From Sipunculus nudus (taxonomy: Eukaryota > Annelida > Sipuncula > Golfingiida > Sipunculidae), in assembly GCA_026874595.1 (NCBI GenBank), contig CM049316.1:7950339-8014338 (forward strand): a stretch of 64,000 nucleotides of DNA. Direction: 5' to 3'. A model generated the notes under the pieces. That model was not told the origin of the DNA. It made no database searches and saw nothing but the letters and a program-made list of their open reading frames with translations. Positions 10,706 through 23,220 of the stretch are shown piece after piece (the stretch's first letter is position 1; each line of letters opens with the position of its first letter). The translations under genes were made by a program, and so were the position numbers.

Positions 10706-13340
10706 CAAAGTACTGTGAAGCATTGTATATCCGAAGATCTTTTATCTGAAAAATTGTTCATCCGAAATAAATAACTGAGAACGGAAAATTTGACCATTTA
10801 TCTGAAATCTCAACAATGAAGAAAACTCCAGAAAGAATGTTACAAAAGACTGCCTAATTCCAAACAAATGTAGCCAGATAAGCAGTATAACAGAAGTACA
10901 TATTGCCAACTAATTACTGCACCTGAGTGTAGGCAGCTGGTGTGAAAAACAAGGCCCCGCTGGTCGGTGTTGTCCTCAGCCCGCTTTAAAATCAAGAATG
11001 CTGAGGCCGGGGTAATTAACCTGGTCTATAACTGAGCATTCAACCACATGTTGTAGGTGTGAAAAAACTTCCCCCAATCGGTGTAAACCTCAGCTCAGCT
11101 TTGATCAGGGTGGCTTTTAAGGATAGCTTTGATGTCTGTTCCGGTAGTCGTACAGGCCTAAACTACTACAACTTTTCGTGAGCAAATGTTGAGTTTATGT
11201 GTGCCTTGGTTATTTACAAACAAGGGACCCATGGGTCACATCGCTCAGCTGAATTTTGGAAAATATTGGTAACAGCACACTATTTTTATTTCTTTTGGTT
11301 TTTCATGTATATTATCATTAGGAAAGCTATGAGAAAATGGCCCTGCTAAAATGAAACTCTGTAAATTATAGAATAATGGACATGAGCTAAACCATTCAGT
11401 GATGCACCAAGGGAACAAATAGGCCTATGGTAAGTGTTATATAAAAGTAACATTTCATAAACAAATAATAACAAACACAAAGTTTGACCAATATTCCTAA
11501 TTTTAATACTAAGTTAACAGTGTTATTCACACCTAGGCCCCGCCAACTTTAAGAGATATGAATGAAATGCTACAAAGTATTATATCTTCTTAAATCTTGT
11601 CAGTTAGCACTTACATTAGATCCTAATATTTTATCACATTTGAATATTAGGATTAAATTCCTTAAGTTTTTTTCTTTAAAAAAAAATCAAAATTGTCCAA
11701 GTCTCATCAAAAAGAATTTATTTAACATTAAAATTATAAGATTCATCTTGTTTATTAGTCCTGTGTATTGAAGGAGTGGGTGGGGAGAGGGGTATCCGTT
11801 GTTACTGCTTGTTGCTGAAAAAAATGTTAATTTTAAGATTCATCTAGTTCGTAGTACAGGTCTGTCAACATAATGGGGTGGGGGGGGGGGAGAGAAAAAG
11901 GCTCCCTGTGGTATGGTATTAACTGCAGACAGCCTGATCAAGCTTAACTGAGTGGAGAGAGGGCTTGCCCTAGTGATGGGATTGCATAACATTATGCCAA
12001 AAGGCCTGGGAAGCATAGAGAGCTGCACTGAATGACCTACAGTGACCAAATTGGACTGCTTGTCAATGTAAGGGAATACAACAAGAGACTCCAAAAAAAT
12101 TTAATAACTGGCCTAATTTTGCAGCTTTTATTTTAAAATTTCAGATTTTAACAGATTAAATCCTTATATTTGCATGCTGTGAAATTTAAATCCACAGTAC
12201 TTACAAGAAAAAAACGTGCCATGGCCATAGTTGGGCAAAATTTGAGTACCAATTTTTTATTTTGCTAATATTTTAAAAAATTTAAAAGATTTTGATCTTA
12301 TTTTGGGTATACAATTTAATTTTGATGAATTAAAGTTATATTACTGGAAAAAAAGTCCTTAGTTTTAACATGTTTTGTGTTAAGTGATCAAATATCTTCC
12401 TGATTTTTTACAAAAAGCATTATGTTTGAGCCCATAACTTTTTTAAATTATAAAATACAGACCTAATTTCTGGCATGTACATAGGAACTATATAGAGGTT
12501 TATTTATGACAAATATTTAATATGAGGAAAAACAGATGATTGGTACTGACATTAGGCCGTCCTGAAGTGTGAAAATAGGTTTTTAATAAAAAATTGAGGT
12601 TTTTCCTTCCTTAATTTCTCAAAGGAACAAAGACACAAAGACCCAGTTTTCAGCTTGGTAGGAGATCTTGGGGACATCTTACATTATGCTGAATTTTGGA
12701 TTCCTAGGTCTTACGGTTTCAAAACATGCCACATCTACAAACGGACTGACAGATGGACGGAAGGACGACGGACAATGGACCATGACTATAGCTCAGATGA
12801 CTTATAGTCAGCTGAGCTAAAAATTCTATTTACTAAAAATTTCTATTTCAGCAAAAATTTGAAAATTTTGATTGTTTAGAATCGCTGCCTACTCCAAGCC
12901 CTCTTGCTAGGAATTTTCTGTATAAATACAGTGTATGTATAAAGGTTTTTGCAGTTCATCTATCTGCAGAAAAATGGCAGCACTTTCTAGGTCATGGCGG
13001 GTCAATTCAGTTATCAGCTACATGTAACATAATTCAGATAAGATACTGATCCTGGGTAGGGCTGTTCCCCAACAGTAATTTTGATGTGTTCCCCATGATA
13101 GATTTAACAAACTGTTAGAAAATGTTTTAACATATTGTCACATGTTTATTTTGGGCTAACTTTATTAATTTTGGTGAGGAAGTATCTGATAACATCAGAA
13201 ACTCAGTGGTAACCATAGTGATTCCTGATGCAGTTTCATACAAAATCGTTCATCTGAATGATTGTTCATCTGAACAAAAACTTGCCTCTCCCCCTTGAGG
13301 CTTTCTGATAAATGACCCGCACTCTACTGTACTTTCCTAT
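10706..13340. repeat. possible Tigger/pogo-like element split by T copy B
   Basis: The left part has TACTGTGAAGCATTG, TATCCGAAG and GTTCATCCGAA. The right part has GTTCATCTGAAC and ends CACTCTACTGTAC. These resemble opposing TIRs of pogo-type elements with TA targets. The T element at 11220-12822 would be nested in it. Ends are diverged. Confidence 0.35.
11220..12822 (-). mobile_element. T family element, full-length copy B (CNOT10 intron 1)
   Basis: Same ends as copy A: ACAAGGGACCCATGGGTCAC + ATCGCTCAGCTGA on the left and TTATAGTCAGCTGAGCTAAA on the right. It also has a central G tract (near 11876-11890) followed by a CCCTGTGGTATGG segment. After the tract the copies align well, for example CAGATTTTAACAGATTAAAT here versus CAGATTTTAAAAGATTAAAT in copy A. 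It is about 400 bp shorter than copy A because the internal doubling is absent. Confidence 0.6.
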
Positions 13341-14519
13341 TATATACCTGTGCCCTATTTAAACTCTGATATCACAAAACTTTGAAACAGCTGATGGGGC
13401 TGCTATATTGCCTACACACTAAAACATGGATGTCACAAGTACCATGTTGTGATTAAGGGTACATAACACACTATTAAAAATGGGAGTTTATCTTTAAAAC
13501 AATTGGTAATGTAATCCTAGGGAACACTTCATCATGAAGTTTTTGGTGACTGAACACAGCAGTTCTACATCAAATAAAGATATTTCTAGTGTTTTGAGCT
13601 CTACAACATGACTTCTGTGTGTGACTAGAATAAATGTAATACCTGATACAGGTTAGTCATGTTTTACAACTGCATCAGTTAGATATGGGTTCATCATCTG
13701 CAAACCTCTCACACACTATTTGGTAATTGTTTAAGGAGGAAATTTAAATTTTCTGTACATTTTCCTATTCCAAGCTTTACTCATACCTGAAATTATATCA
13801 AATTATCAACTGATTATTATTGTACATGAACTTTACTTTCTCATATCATAAACAATGATCTGCTTTCATGTTATCAACTGTGATGGTTGACATTTTATAT
13901 TTAATATTTTTTATTGGTATTTTTTAAACATGTAACAGGGATAATACAATAGCAGACTGAACTGTCTAAACATGGGTTGGAATACACTGAATTGTTGAAA
14001 CTGTCTGGGATGATCTGTTTTCTATATATATGCTGGTAAGAAGTAGCAGTGTTATTAAGAGAAAGCTCTTTACATATTCTGTGCCCAAGAACTTGGATCA
14101 GGCCACACAAGATCCCAAAAGTGCACATATTCTGCTACATTTAAGGTTTGAAATCATCTTAATTAGTGATGAACAGATTACTGATTATAACCAATGATTG
14201 AATGTAAATTAACTAATAATCGATCTTGCAGTGCCATAATCAATTCTCAAAGATTAGGTTTTGTTAAGAGGAAAGACACACTATCATATAAATAATGCAG
14301 GCAAACTTTAGAAAAGTCTGCAATTACTAATAAATTCATACCGGTACCGAAGTTTAGGCTGTTGCTTTATAAGCATTTTTAGTCCATATGTATCGAAATA
14401 TATCAGTTAGAATGATGTGCAGGTCTATATTTGGTCAGAAATTTCATACACTAAGACAACTGATTAATTCTGATTGTCATGAAATTACAAATGATTCCCA
14501 ACGCTAATCTTAGTCTCAC
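12823..14519. other. remainder of CNOT10 intron 1
   Basis: AT-rich intron sequence. Apart from the right arm of the possible Tigger-like element near 13230-13340, no feature was recognised. Confidence 0.5.
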
Positions 14520-14795
14520 CTTTGCACAGATATCCAGCAGTGCCTTTTTGAATTCATCAGTAGTTGTGTACCCTGATTTACAGAGGTCCAGTACAGCACG
14601 GTTGTGCGCTACTTTTGGGTCATACAATCGAGATGCCCCAAGTTTACCCATGGCGTGTTTTGCAGTATCATACTTCCCCTTAGCGAAGTCGTTAGTCGCT
14701 TGTTGAGCGAGATCTCTCTCTTGATCTGTGAATGGCTGTAAAGTTGCTAACATCAGCTCCAGTTTTTCAGGCGTTTCTTCTTTTGATTCAGCCAT
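14520..14795 (-). CDS. CNOT10: CCR4-NOT subunit 10, exon 1 (start codon)
   Basis: First coding exon, 92 codons, of a CNOT10-type protein, the TPR-repeat subunit that pairs with CNOT11 in the CCR4-NOT mRNA deadenylation complex. The protein starts MAESKEETPEKLE and contains TDQERDLAQQATNDFAKGKY and GYTTTDEFKKALLDI. These match the human CNOT10 N-terminal region (TDQEKELSTNAFQAFTSGNY and QTTTDNLRQTLNQL, from memory). The exon ends GCA AAG followed by a gtgaga donor, phase 0. The ATG at 14795 is chosen because TTTTCTTTCTTAAG, a good 3' splice site, lies one base upstream, so the 5'UTR is probably split by an intron. An in-frame ATG six codons further out would lie inside that pyrimidine tract. 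Exons 2-4 continue at lower coordinates in matching phases. Confidence 0.88.
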
Positions 14796-14934
14796 CCTTA
14801 AGAAAGAAAACAAGACAGTTTTCCTAAATAGCTATGTTTGAAATATGTTTGAAAAACTAAGATTTTACAAAGTACAAAACAGCCTTAACAAAGTTGTGAT
14901 CTGCTTTACAACCCCAAACTGAAATTTTCCCAAG

Positions 14935-15286
14935 TGAAACAAAATGTAACAAAATTGGCTCTTAGGCCGTCCTCACACGGTTGATTGGTTACAGGGTTGG
15001 CAACGGGTCCGTTGCATCTTCTTTGACTGCCTGTTTATTACCTAACAACAAGACACAGGATTACACCATTTTAACACCATTCAGCATGTGTTTCATGGTT
15101 TCGATAGCAACGAAAATTAAACTTGGATCATCATTTTTAAACATTTACCGACGTTTCAACCAGAGGCGTGTCAGCGAGTTTAGTAGGGACAGAGAAGAAC
15201 GGTTGAACAGGCGCACTTGATGACCTTACTGATAGCCTCGCTGACTAGAGTGATTGACAGCTAAAATGTTGTTACATTTTGTTTCA
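14935..15286. repeat. inverted-repeat element upstream of CNOT10
   Basis: TGAAACAAAATGTAACAA at 14935-14952 is matched exactly by its reverse complement at 15269-15286. The span is 352 bp, about 140 bp upstream of the CNOT10 ATG. It may be a MITE that now lies over the promoter or in the first intron. No transposase. Confidence 0.55.
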
Positions 15287-15289
15287 ACG

Positions 15290-16110
15290 GGCCCAGCTCT
15301 GAAGAATGACCGCAGACTCGGGGTAATAAACCCTTGCTGACACTGGTTACAAAGGCATTGGGTAGCATGTAGTCTGAGGCTTATATTGTAGAAACTCTCA
15401 CTGGATGGCTATCAGGCTCAATGTATGGCAATTGGCAGGGCTTGCACTCCTGTCAGTGTCACTCTCCGTCTCAACCCAAACATTTGATAAAGACCAGGGC
15501 ATTAAACTTGAACGATACTTTGCAAAATAACACTTTAACGCATATCTTAAAATTTGATTGAAGATGCGAAGACCTGATATATACCTGCCTCCTGTACTGG
15601 AGAACTCACACGAAAACTTCGTTCTTTCTTCAATCACACATCCAACAACTCTCCAATCTCAACAAGTAGTTCGCGGTCATCTCACTGGGTGGCGCAACAG
15701 TCATGTTCTTACCGTACGCACACTATATAAAATGTTATGCTTTTTTGGCGAGAAAGAAAGCATTTCCAAAGAATTAATATTATAATTAACCTAATATAAT
15801 AATAATAAAAAAATTGATTTAAAATATTTCAATTTAATGAAGAAATTTTCCAATCATTTAGAGATAGAATCTTTGATTTAATTTATGCAAAATGTACATA
15901 TTAATTTTTAATCAGAAGAGAAATTTGCATTTTTCCCTATAAAAGGAGAAAAATTGACTTTTTCGAGTGCACGTCCAATATGCGGCGGGATGGGCTGTGG
16001 ACCTTAGCCTCTTGTAATACCACCAAATGAATGTATGCATACGTTGATAGTAGCGCCACCTAGGAACAGTATTGAAAACTATATTAAAAGTATTGGATTT
16101 CGTGTTGTAT
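15290..16110. other. intergenic, no gene seen
   Basis: Two overlapping open frames of 75-79 codons on opposite strands (15398-15785) lack any recognisable domain or splice pattern. The rest is AT-rich. Confidence 0.4.
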
Positions 16111-16119
16111 ACATAGGTC

Positions 16120-16194
16120 TATATATATATATTAAATATATATTTATTAATTTATATTTATTTTATATATATATAAATTAATTTATATTTATTT

Positions 16195-16249
<55 letters not shown>

Positions 16250-16253
16250 GTAT
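16120..16253. repeat. (TA)n microsatellite region
   Basis: Interrupted TA/TAAT runs, with the longest pure TA tract at about 16210-16243. Confidence 0.85.
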
Positions 16254-16311
16254 AATCTGCGCTTTATAGTAATAAGGGCATGCATTATATAACAACCGGT
16301 GATTATCATCC

Positions 16312-18276
16312 TTAAGCCGGCCATACACGAGGCTACAAGTCGCGCGACAAGTCGCAGAACACGCTTGTTCCGCGACAAGTCGCACCGTGTATGGGGGTTT
16401 GTCGCGCGTTTTCATGAGTTTCGCGACATGTCGCAAAAGAAGGAACATGTTTCTTTTTCCTGCGACTTGTCGCGCGACATCAGGCCAAGTGTTGGGAAAA
16501 GCCAACGAATATATAACGATTGATCATGTTATCCTGTGATAATGTGACCGTCCATGGTTTCACCGTGTCTGATAAGGGTGCTATGTGTTTGTGCGGTCAA
16601 CAGGAAACTCAGAATAAGCTGTGTAGCTATCCCAGAATACCTATACCTATTTTTCTTATATATCTATATTAATAAAGAGAAACAAGACGGAATATGTCCT
16701 AGGCAGAATACATTTTTCGTCACTCGCACTAATATTGATAAATAAAAGGTTATTTGGTTGAAACCTGGAAGATATGTTTGATGCATGTAGTTTTTATCAT
16801 AGTTTTGAAGGACATATTGCAGAACATGTCGCTGTGTGTATGGACTGTTCATGTTGGGTGACAAGTCGCAGAACACTCGTGTTCTGCGACATGTTGCACG
16901 ACATGTCGCCTCGTGTATGGCCGGCTTTACGTCTTAAGCCGGCCATACACGAGGCGACATGTCGCGCGACAAGTCGCAGAAAAAGCTTGTTCCGCGACAA
17001 GTCGCACCGTGTATGGGGGTTTGTCGCGCGTTTTCATGAGTTTCGCGACATGTCGCAAAAGAAGGAACATGTTTTTTTTTTTCCTGCGACTTGTCGCGCG
17101 ACATCAGGCCAAGTGTTGGGAAAAGCCAACGAATATATAACGATTGATCATGTTATCCTGTGAAAATGTGACCGTCCGTGGTTTAACCAAGTCTGATGAG
17201 GGTGCCATGTGTTTTCGCGGTCAACAGGAAACTCAGAAGAAGTTGTGTAGCTATCTCAGAATACCTCTGCCCATTTTCCTTATATATCTATATTAATAAA
17301 GAGAAACAAGACAGAATATGTCCCAGGCAGAATGCATTTTTCGTCACACCTACATATCTTGATAAATAGAATGTTACCATACAAAAATAATGGTTGAATC
17401 CTGGAAGTTATGTTTGATGTACGTAGTTTTTATCATAGTTTTGCAGGACATGTTGCAGAACATGTCGCCGTGTGTATGGACTGTTCATGTAGAGCGACAT
17501 GTCACAGAACATTCGTGTTCTGCGACAAGTCGCACGACATGTCGCCTCGTGTTTGGCCGGCTTAAGTCGCACGTTTTCATGGGTTGCGCCACATGTCGCA
17601 GAAGAAGGAACATGTTTCTTTTTCCTGCGACTTGTTGCGCGACATCGATCAGGCCAAGTGTTGGGAAAAGCCAACAAATAACAGTTATATATATAATGAT
17701 TGATCATGTTATCGCACCGTGTATGGGGGTTAGTCGCACGTTTTCATGGGTTGCGCGACATGTCGCAAAAGAAGGAACATGTTTCTTTTTCCTGCGACTT
17801 GTCGCGCGACATCAGGCCAAGTGTTGGGAAAGCCAACAAATAACAGTTATATATATAACGATTGATCATGTTATCCATTGATAATGTTACCGTCTATGGT
17901 TTCAATGTGTCTGATTAGGGTGCTATATATATGTGTGTGTGTTTGCGCGGTCAACAGGAAACTCAGAAGAAATTGTGTAGCTATATCCCAGAATACCTAT
18001 GCCTATTTTTCCTATACATCTATATTAATAAAGACAAACAAGACGAAATATATCCTTGGCAGAGTACATTTTTCGTCACTCGCACTTATATTGAAAAATT
18101 GTGTTATTTCGTTGAAACCTGGAAGTTGATGCATATAGTTTTATCATAGATTTGCAGGACATGTTGCAGAACATGTCGCTGTGTGTATGGACTGTTCTTG
18201 TTGTGCAACATGTCGCAGAACATTCGTGTTCTGCGACATGTCGCGCGACATGTCGCCTCGTGTATGGCCGGCTTTA
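16312..18276. mobile_element. tandem cluster of three TIR elements (V family)
   Basis: Copy 1 (16312-16929) and copy 2 (16934-17565) each begin TTAAGCCGGCCATACACGAG and end TGTATGGCCGGCTTTA or TTTGGCCGGCTTAA, so the inverted ends start at TTAA. Copy 3 (17566-18276) lacks its left TIR and repeats its 5' half. Subterminal DNA is dense in GCGACATGTCGC and GTCGCGCGAC palindromes. The interior AAGTGTTGGGAAAAGCCAAC and AACAGGAAACTCAGAA blocks are almost identical between copies, so duplication is recent. TTAA ends recall piggyBac/Kolobok-type elements; the superfamily is not proven. The open frames here are palindrome artefacts. Confidence 0.75.
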
Positions 18277-19380
18277 GGGCGGTTTTATGTCTGTAATACG
18301 TTCACTAATTCTAGCTTTTTTTAAAAATACTTTCATGAATTATCAGTGATCAAATTAAGATGCCCTAAGTAAACTTTAGGCATCAGTTCTTTAATCCCTG
18401 GCTACTATTAAGTCCAAAGACTGCAGTTATCCCTAACTATATATAGGTGGTTATAATTAAGTGGTCTCATTTATCCTGACGACAGTTACAATTGTCCTTT
18501 ATATACCAATACGTGGTTATGTAATTAAAAGCCCACAGTACCGGATTTACATGCAGACTGAACCATGTGAAGGTTCTGATAAGGGCCTCATAATTTTGGT
18601 GTGCGTGATTGTGTGTGTGTGTGGGGGGGGGACCAGGGTTATCTGCTTTGCGTAAAAGTACCATTCATTTTGTTTTATTTGTAACTAGAAAAAATGTCGT
18701 ACTTAGCCTAAAGTAATGTGTAATCACAATTCTAACCAGTTGATCAAGATCACAATTGATACAGTTGATGGGACAACAGAATACCCTCGCACTTGATTGT
18801 ATGCTCCTGCTGAAGGATCTTTAAATACGTATTTAACACGTAACGCGACCAGTTTACGGCGGGCACTGAGTACTGGAAAAAAAGTAGAAAACCTTTTTAT
18901 CAATGATCAAATTTAGTTTTTCTTTGTGTAGATTAAGAAGACAGCACTGTTTTGTTCCCCCATGATCAGATGCTATTAAAGTTGCGTTAAGCCGGCACTG
19001 TAAGCCCACTCGTCGTCCAAGTTATCTATATAAACGATATAAGTATACATGTACACTAGTGTATTAACCGAAGGTATGCCAGTTACCATGCATGGACACA
19101 CATGGAACTGAATGCGGGTTTAACCTAGCTTCGATCAAAGTACATATTCGGACTAGCATTGCATGTTTCAGTTTTACAAAACTCACAGCTTGTAATAAAT
19201 CATGGCACCCACATGATATTGAACATATCACCGATCTGACCTATTTACAAAATTTTCATAATTTTCTACTTATACATTTTTTCCTACTGTATAAGTAGTA
19301 CATACAAGGTAGGAAACGCCATTCCCTGCTTTCTAACATCAAAGTGAAGAGCTTTATCAATGGCGACTTTTGGGCCACCA
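18277..19380. other. intergenic, no gene seen
   Basis: Contains a (TG)n/G-tract near 18608-18630. No exon or RNA gene was recognised. Confidence 0.4.
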
Positions 19381-20060
19381 TGAAAAAACAAGGCCAACAC
19401 GCTTAATGCGAGCCTATGCAATAGGATATACATCAGGTATAATGCTTCCATGCTGGAACATTAATTACACTTCAAGTATATGTGAGACATGTATATGTAC
19501 AATGCAAGTACTAAACATTTTGAACCCAAGTATAAGCACTAATTATACAAACGTCACTCCTGAAATACTGGCATGCGTGTACACAACACAAAATAATAGA
19601 AGTTGGCGCCAAAGTCTTGTGTACGAGAAAGCCTCTAAAGATGTATGAACATGCAAAATTTAAGGCAAATATTTCAAACCACTCTTGAGCTATGTGCACA
19701 GATGCATGAAACCCCAAACAAATTTAAGTGGCGCCACATGTCTTTGTTACAACAAAACTCAGGCTGATATATCAAATCCCTCCTGAGAAACAAGAGAAGT
19801 TTAATGTATCAGCCTAAAATTGTGGCCTGTCCATGCATCTTTGATGGCTTTCTCTTACACAAGACTGGTGTCGCCACCTACAATGATTTTTGCACAGCGT
19901 ATGTCCCCGCTTATTTCTCAGGAGGGATTTGATTGATCAGCCTGAAATTGTGCATATCTATACATCTCCGATAGTTTTGTTGTATACAAGACATGTGGCA
20001 CCACTTAAAATTGCTTTTGGTTTCATGCATCTGTGCACATAGCTCAAGAGTGCACTGGGC
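19380..20060. repeat. repeat block with Q-type units
   Basis: 19385-19520 matches 838-985. It is followed by units with GTGGCGCCACATGTCT and ACAAGACTGGTGTCGCCACC in both orientations, so the block contains an inverted pair of units. Confidence 0.5.
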
Positions 20061-20689
20061 TGACCAAGCTCGGCTGAGGCAGGCAGTTGCCCAAAGTCAT
20101 GCGAAGCTAATTGATAACTGCAGCTACTGATCCGAGTGAACTCTTGACCTGTACCTGGTTGCACTGAGTGAACTCTCGACCTGTTGCAAAATTTGATTCA
20201 ATTGGCAGTCTGCCAAAGCTATAAATAGATACAGACTTAAACTTGGCCTGTTGCCAAATCTGAAAAAGTTGGCAGTCTGCCAAGCTATTTACAGACACAG
20301 ACAAAATTTTGGCATGTTGCTATATCTTTTTATACATACTAAAACACTTTGGCTACAGTGCTTTAATTTTTCAAGCTGCATATTCATCAGATTTTTTTTA
20401 TCAAAATGGTTAGAATAATAACAGATGCCCGTTGAAAGCAAAATCAGAAAAGAATCTAAGAAAACTAAGAATCATTTTTTTTGCAATGTTACAGAAGTTG
20501 AAACAACAGTTATACGGAAGGAGACAATTGCATCCCTCAGTTTGGAATAGGCTTACTAATGGCCACAAGACCAATTCCAGCTTTCTATGACTCTACAAAA
20601 ATCAGTGCACCCAATCTACTCTTATACAATTGAGAGATACTCTGGGATAATTCTTGTGAAAAATCATGAAACATATTTAAGCTGAAAGA

Positions 20690-21230
20690 GGCAAAAATTA
20701 CAAGATTGTTGCCCGTACAAACAGGTCGGTGTAGGCGGCGCCACAAAAATCTAAGTTTCAAATATGAGTCATGTGACCATTATTTGACAAAAATGTGGTG
20801 ATGATAGCTCAAGCCGTTTCTGAGATTGTAATTTTAGTATGCTTTTTTTGGCCAAATGACTTAGTTCAGCTTCCTGTAACTCGGCCAAAAATCACCGAAC
20901 TGGAACTATTCGATTAAACTTGAAAGGAGATTGTTCCTGGAATCATCTTTGTGAAATATTGTGAAACAATTTGGCCTAAGAGTTTCGGAGAAGAAGATTT
21001 TTAAATTTTTTGTAGCCTTTTCCCTATTAAATCTTAGTCAATGCAGATAGCAAAATATAAGCTCAATCCGATATATTTTTTTAGATGGCTGAATTTTGCA
21101 TATAATATTGTGATGCTAGCTCCTGCCGTTTTCGAGACTGTATGGGTTAACGTACGTACGACAGAAGACGAACGACGGGCGACGGACGACGCCGCACTAT
21201 ATGCATTGCATAAGCTCAAAGGTTCGCTAA
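20690..21230 (+). mobile_element. R family repeat, copy 2
   Basis: Aligns with 3960-4444 throughout, for example GATGATAGCTCAAGCCGTTT and CTTCCTGTAACTCGGCCAAA. It ends ATAAGCTCAAAGGTTCGC + TAA. Before the end is a purine-rich GACGACGG-type run where copy 1 has a GCC run. Confidence 0.6.
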
Positions 21231-21651
21231 TCATCGTTAATGGAGGTACAGGAGTAGTGAGTTGTTAACTCCATGCTTTGACCAAGCCTGAAAAAAATCG
21301 TTACTTCTGATTTTCATTCACACCCAGGACATTATCTTTCAATATAACAGTACGGTTGGAATATGCAGTATTTAATAATGGCAGGTGCACGGGCGAGCGA
21401 ATCACGCGCACGTTAATGTAATGGTTGACTTCAAAAGCCAGGATAAGTTACCATGTTTATTATCCCGCTATCAAACCGTGTCAAATAGGATGGTCAATGT
21501 TGTATTTAGGGTAAACTGAGAAATGTTTGCTGCATAATTCACAAGTCGGCTGGAAAAAAATTGGACAGAGCAGGGCCCCTTACCCACCCCCGGAATCTGG
21601 ATCAGCTCCTAGGAACAGATATTAGTATCTAAAGCTTGGCTTTGTTGAAAT

Positions 21652-22325
21652 TAGGGCTGTATCAATATACCGATACATATCGATACGCCACATCGATACG
21701 GATACCGGTACGCTTTGCATGATGTATCGTCGTATCGATGAAACACAAATTGTGCTAAAAAATATAGATACAAACCTAAACTAAACTATAACATGACCTA
21801 TTGATAAAGCTTAAGCTACTTTTGTTTCTTTTGTTGGCTTTTTAGGGCTTAAATAAAATCGCAGGTCATATGGTCGAACGGTCCTCTTAAGTGTTGAAAT
21901 CGATGCTCATTTATATATTTCTACCATTAACATGTGTATTGCATACTTTTAAATTTTGTGTAGTAAGGCATGTGTTTCCCTTAATAATCGATTATTTTAT
22001 CTCTGAATTAAGCGAAGCAATTTCTCGAGCTCCTTATATACTTTTCGAAAACTGGAGAATTAATGGCCAAAATCTTTGGGATAATCAAATACTAGTTTTC
22101 AAGGGGAAATGTGATTTAGAGGATTCACATTACCCAAAACATACGAAAGCTGTGTAATTACATGACATAAAATATTACACATAATATTCCCAATAATAAG
22201 CTTTTTGACTACTGAGATTTTAATCAGAAAATGATACAATAAGAAACAAAAACGCACCGTCAATACGTATCGTGTATCGCAGTGTCTTGTACCTGAATAG
22301 ACTGATATACCCAGCACCAGTTAAA
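21652..22325. repeat. possible hAT-like MITE with GATAC-rich ends
   Basis: The left end TAGGGCTGTATCAATATACC is followed by many CGATAC motifs. The right side has CAATACGTATCGTGTATCGC and TGATATACCCAGCACC, which look like the inverted counterpart but are diverged. No target duplication was found. Confidence 0.35.
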
Positions 22326-23220
22326 CCATTCCGGTACTGAAAAAAATTAGGCACATTAACGTAATTTTATATCGCTGCATATATCGCTGAACCGCTTAGG
22401 GTTTATAGATGTTTAAGCAAAGCCAAGCCATATAGAGGGAAGCGTGGTTCCAAGCTATACACCGTGCAATGAGACTGTTACATGTATTATACCTGAAGCC
22501 GTCACGGCTTAGTCTCGTTACTTTTACACTTACATCTGAACTACAATTAACAAAAGGCTCTGATCAGAAACGTTACGATAAACGAAGCAACATCGTCATA
22601 ATCTGGTACCACAGTCTTAACCATGTTACGAAGGGCAAGGATGTTTGTTAACCGTAGGTCTATCCTCCCGAATGCCGTTTCGCGGACACTTCCATTTTAA
22701 CCAGGTTGCGCCGCCGCTTTCGAGATCATTAGATTAGAATTCTCTTAAACTAAATTTCATTACAAGGTCAAACGTGAACCTACCGTGTCATATTATGCGT
22801 GAACTTAACATTTCTATGGAACCCAGAATATTGTTTTTATCCACCACGTGTGTTGGAAGCCGTAAAAACACGACTCACTATGGGCATTCGCCGTAGACTG
22901 GTAAGTCTAGTTGAGTAGTGACACAAGTTATAGGGAATAAGCGTTGCAACGGCCATCCATCCTATTGCATCGGTAACGTGGTGAACAGCCGATTATCTTA
23001 ACATTAGGCTACGAGAGTGAAGCATTAATACAAGAACGCTAGTGGTTGACTCTCTAATATGACTAAAATGGCGCTTAAAATGGAGCTAGGGCGAGGGTGA
23101 CCTCAACATCAAGTGTTACTCTACACAAGTATTGAACTGGTGAAATCTAAATTCTCTGAATTTTGAGACAGATTCATCTTTGCAGTCACCACTGGGTATG
23201 ATGTTGGGCTCCAGTATGTA
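22326..23220. other. intergenic, no gene seen
   Basis: No exon, RNA gene or clear repeat was recognised. Confidence 0.4.

Noticed and set aside
16178-17881. Cluster of open frames up to 163 codons on both strands
   Set aside because: They arise from GC-rich palindromes in the tandem TIR elements. The same peptide appears on both strands and in every copy, with no known domain.
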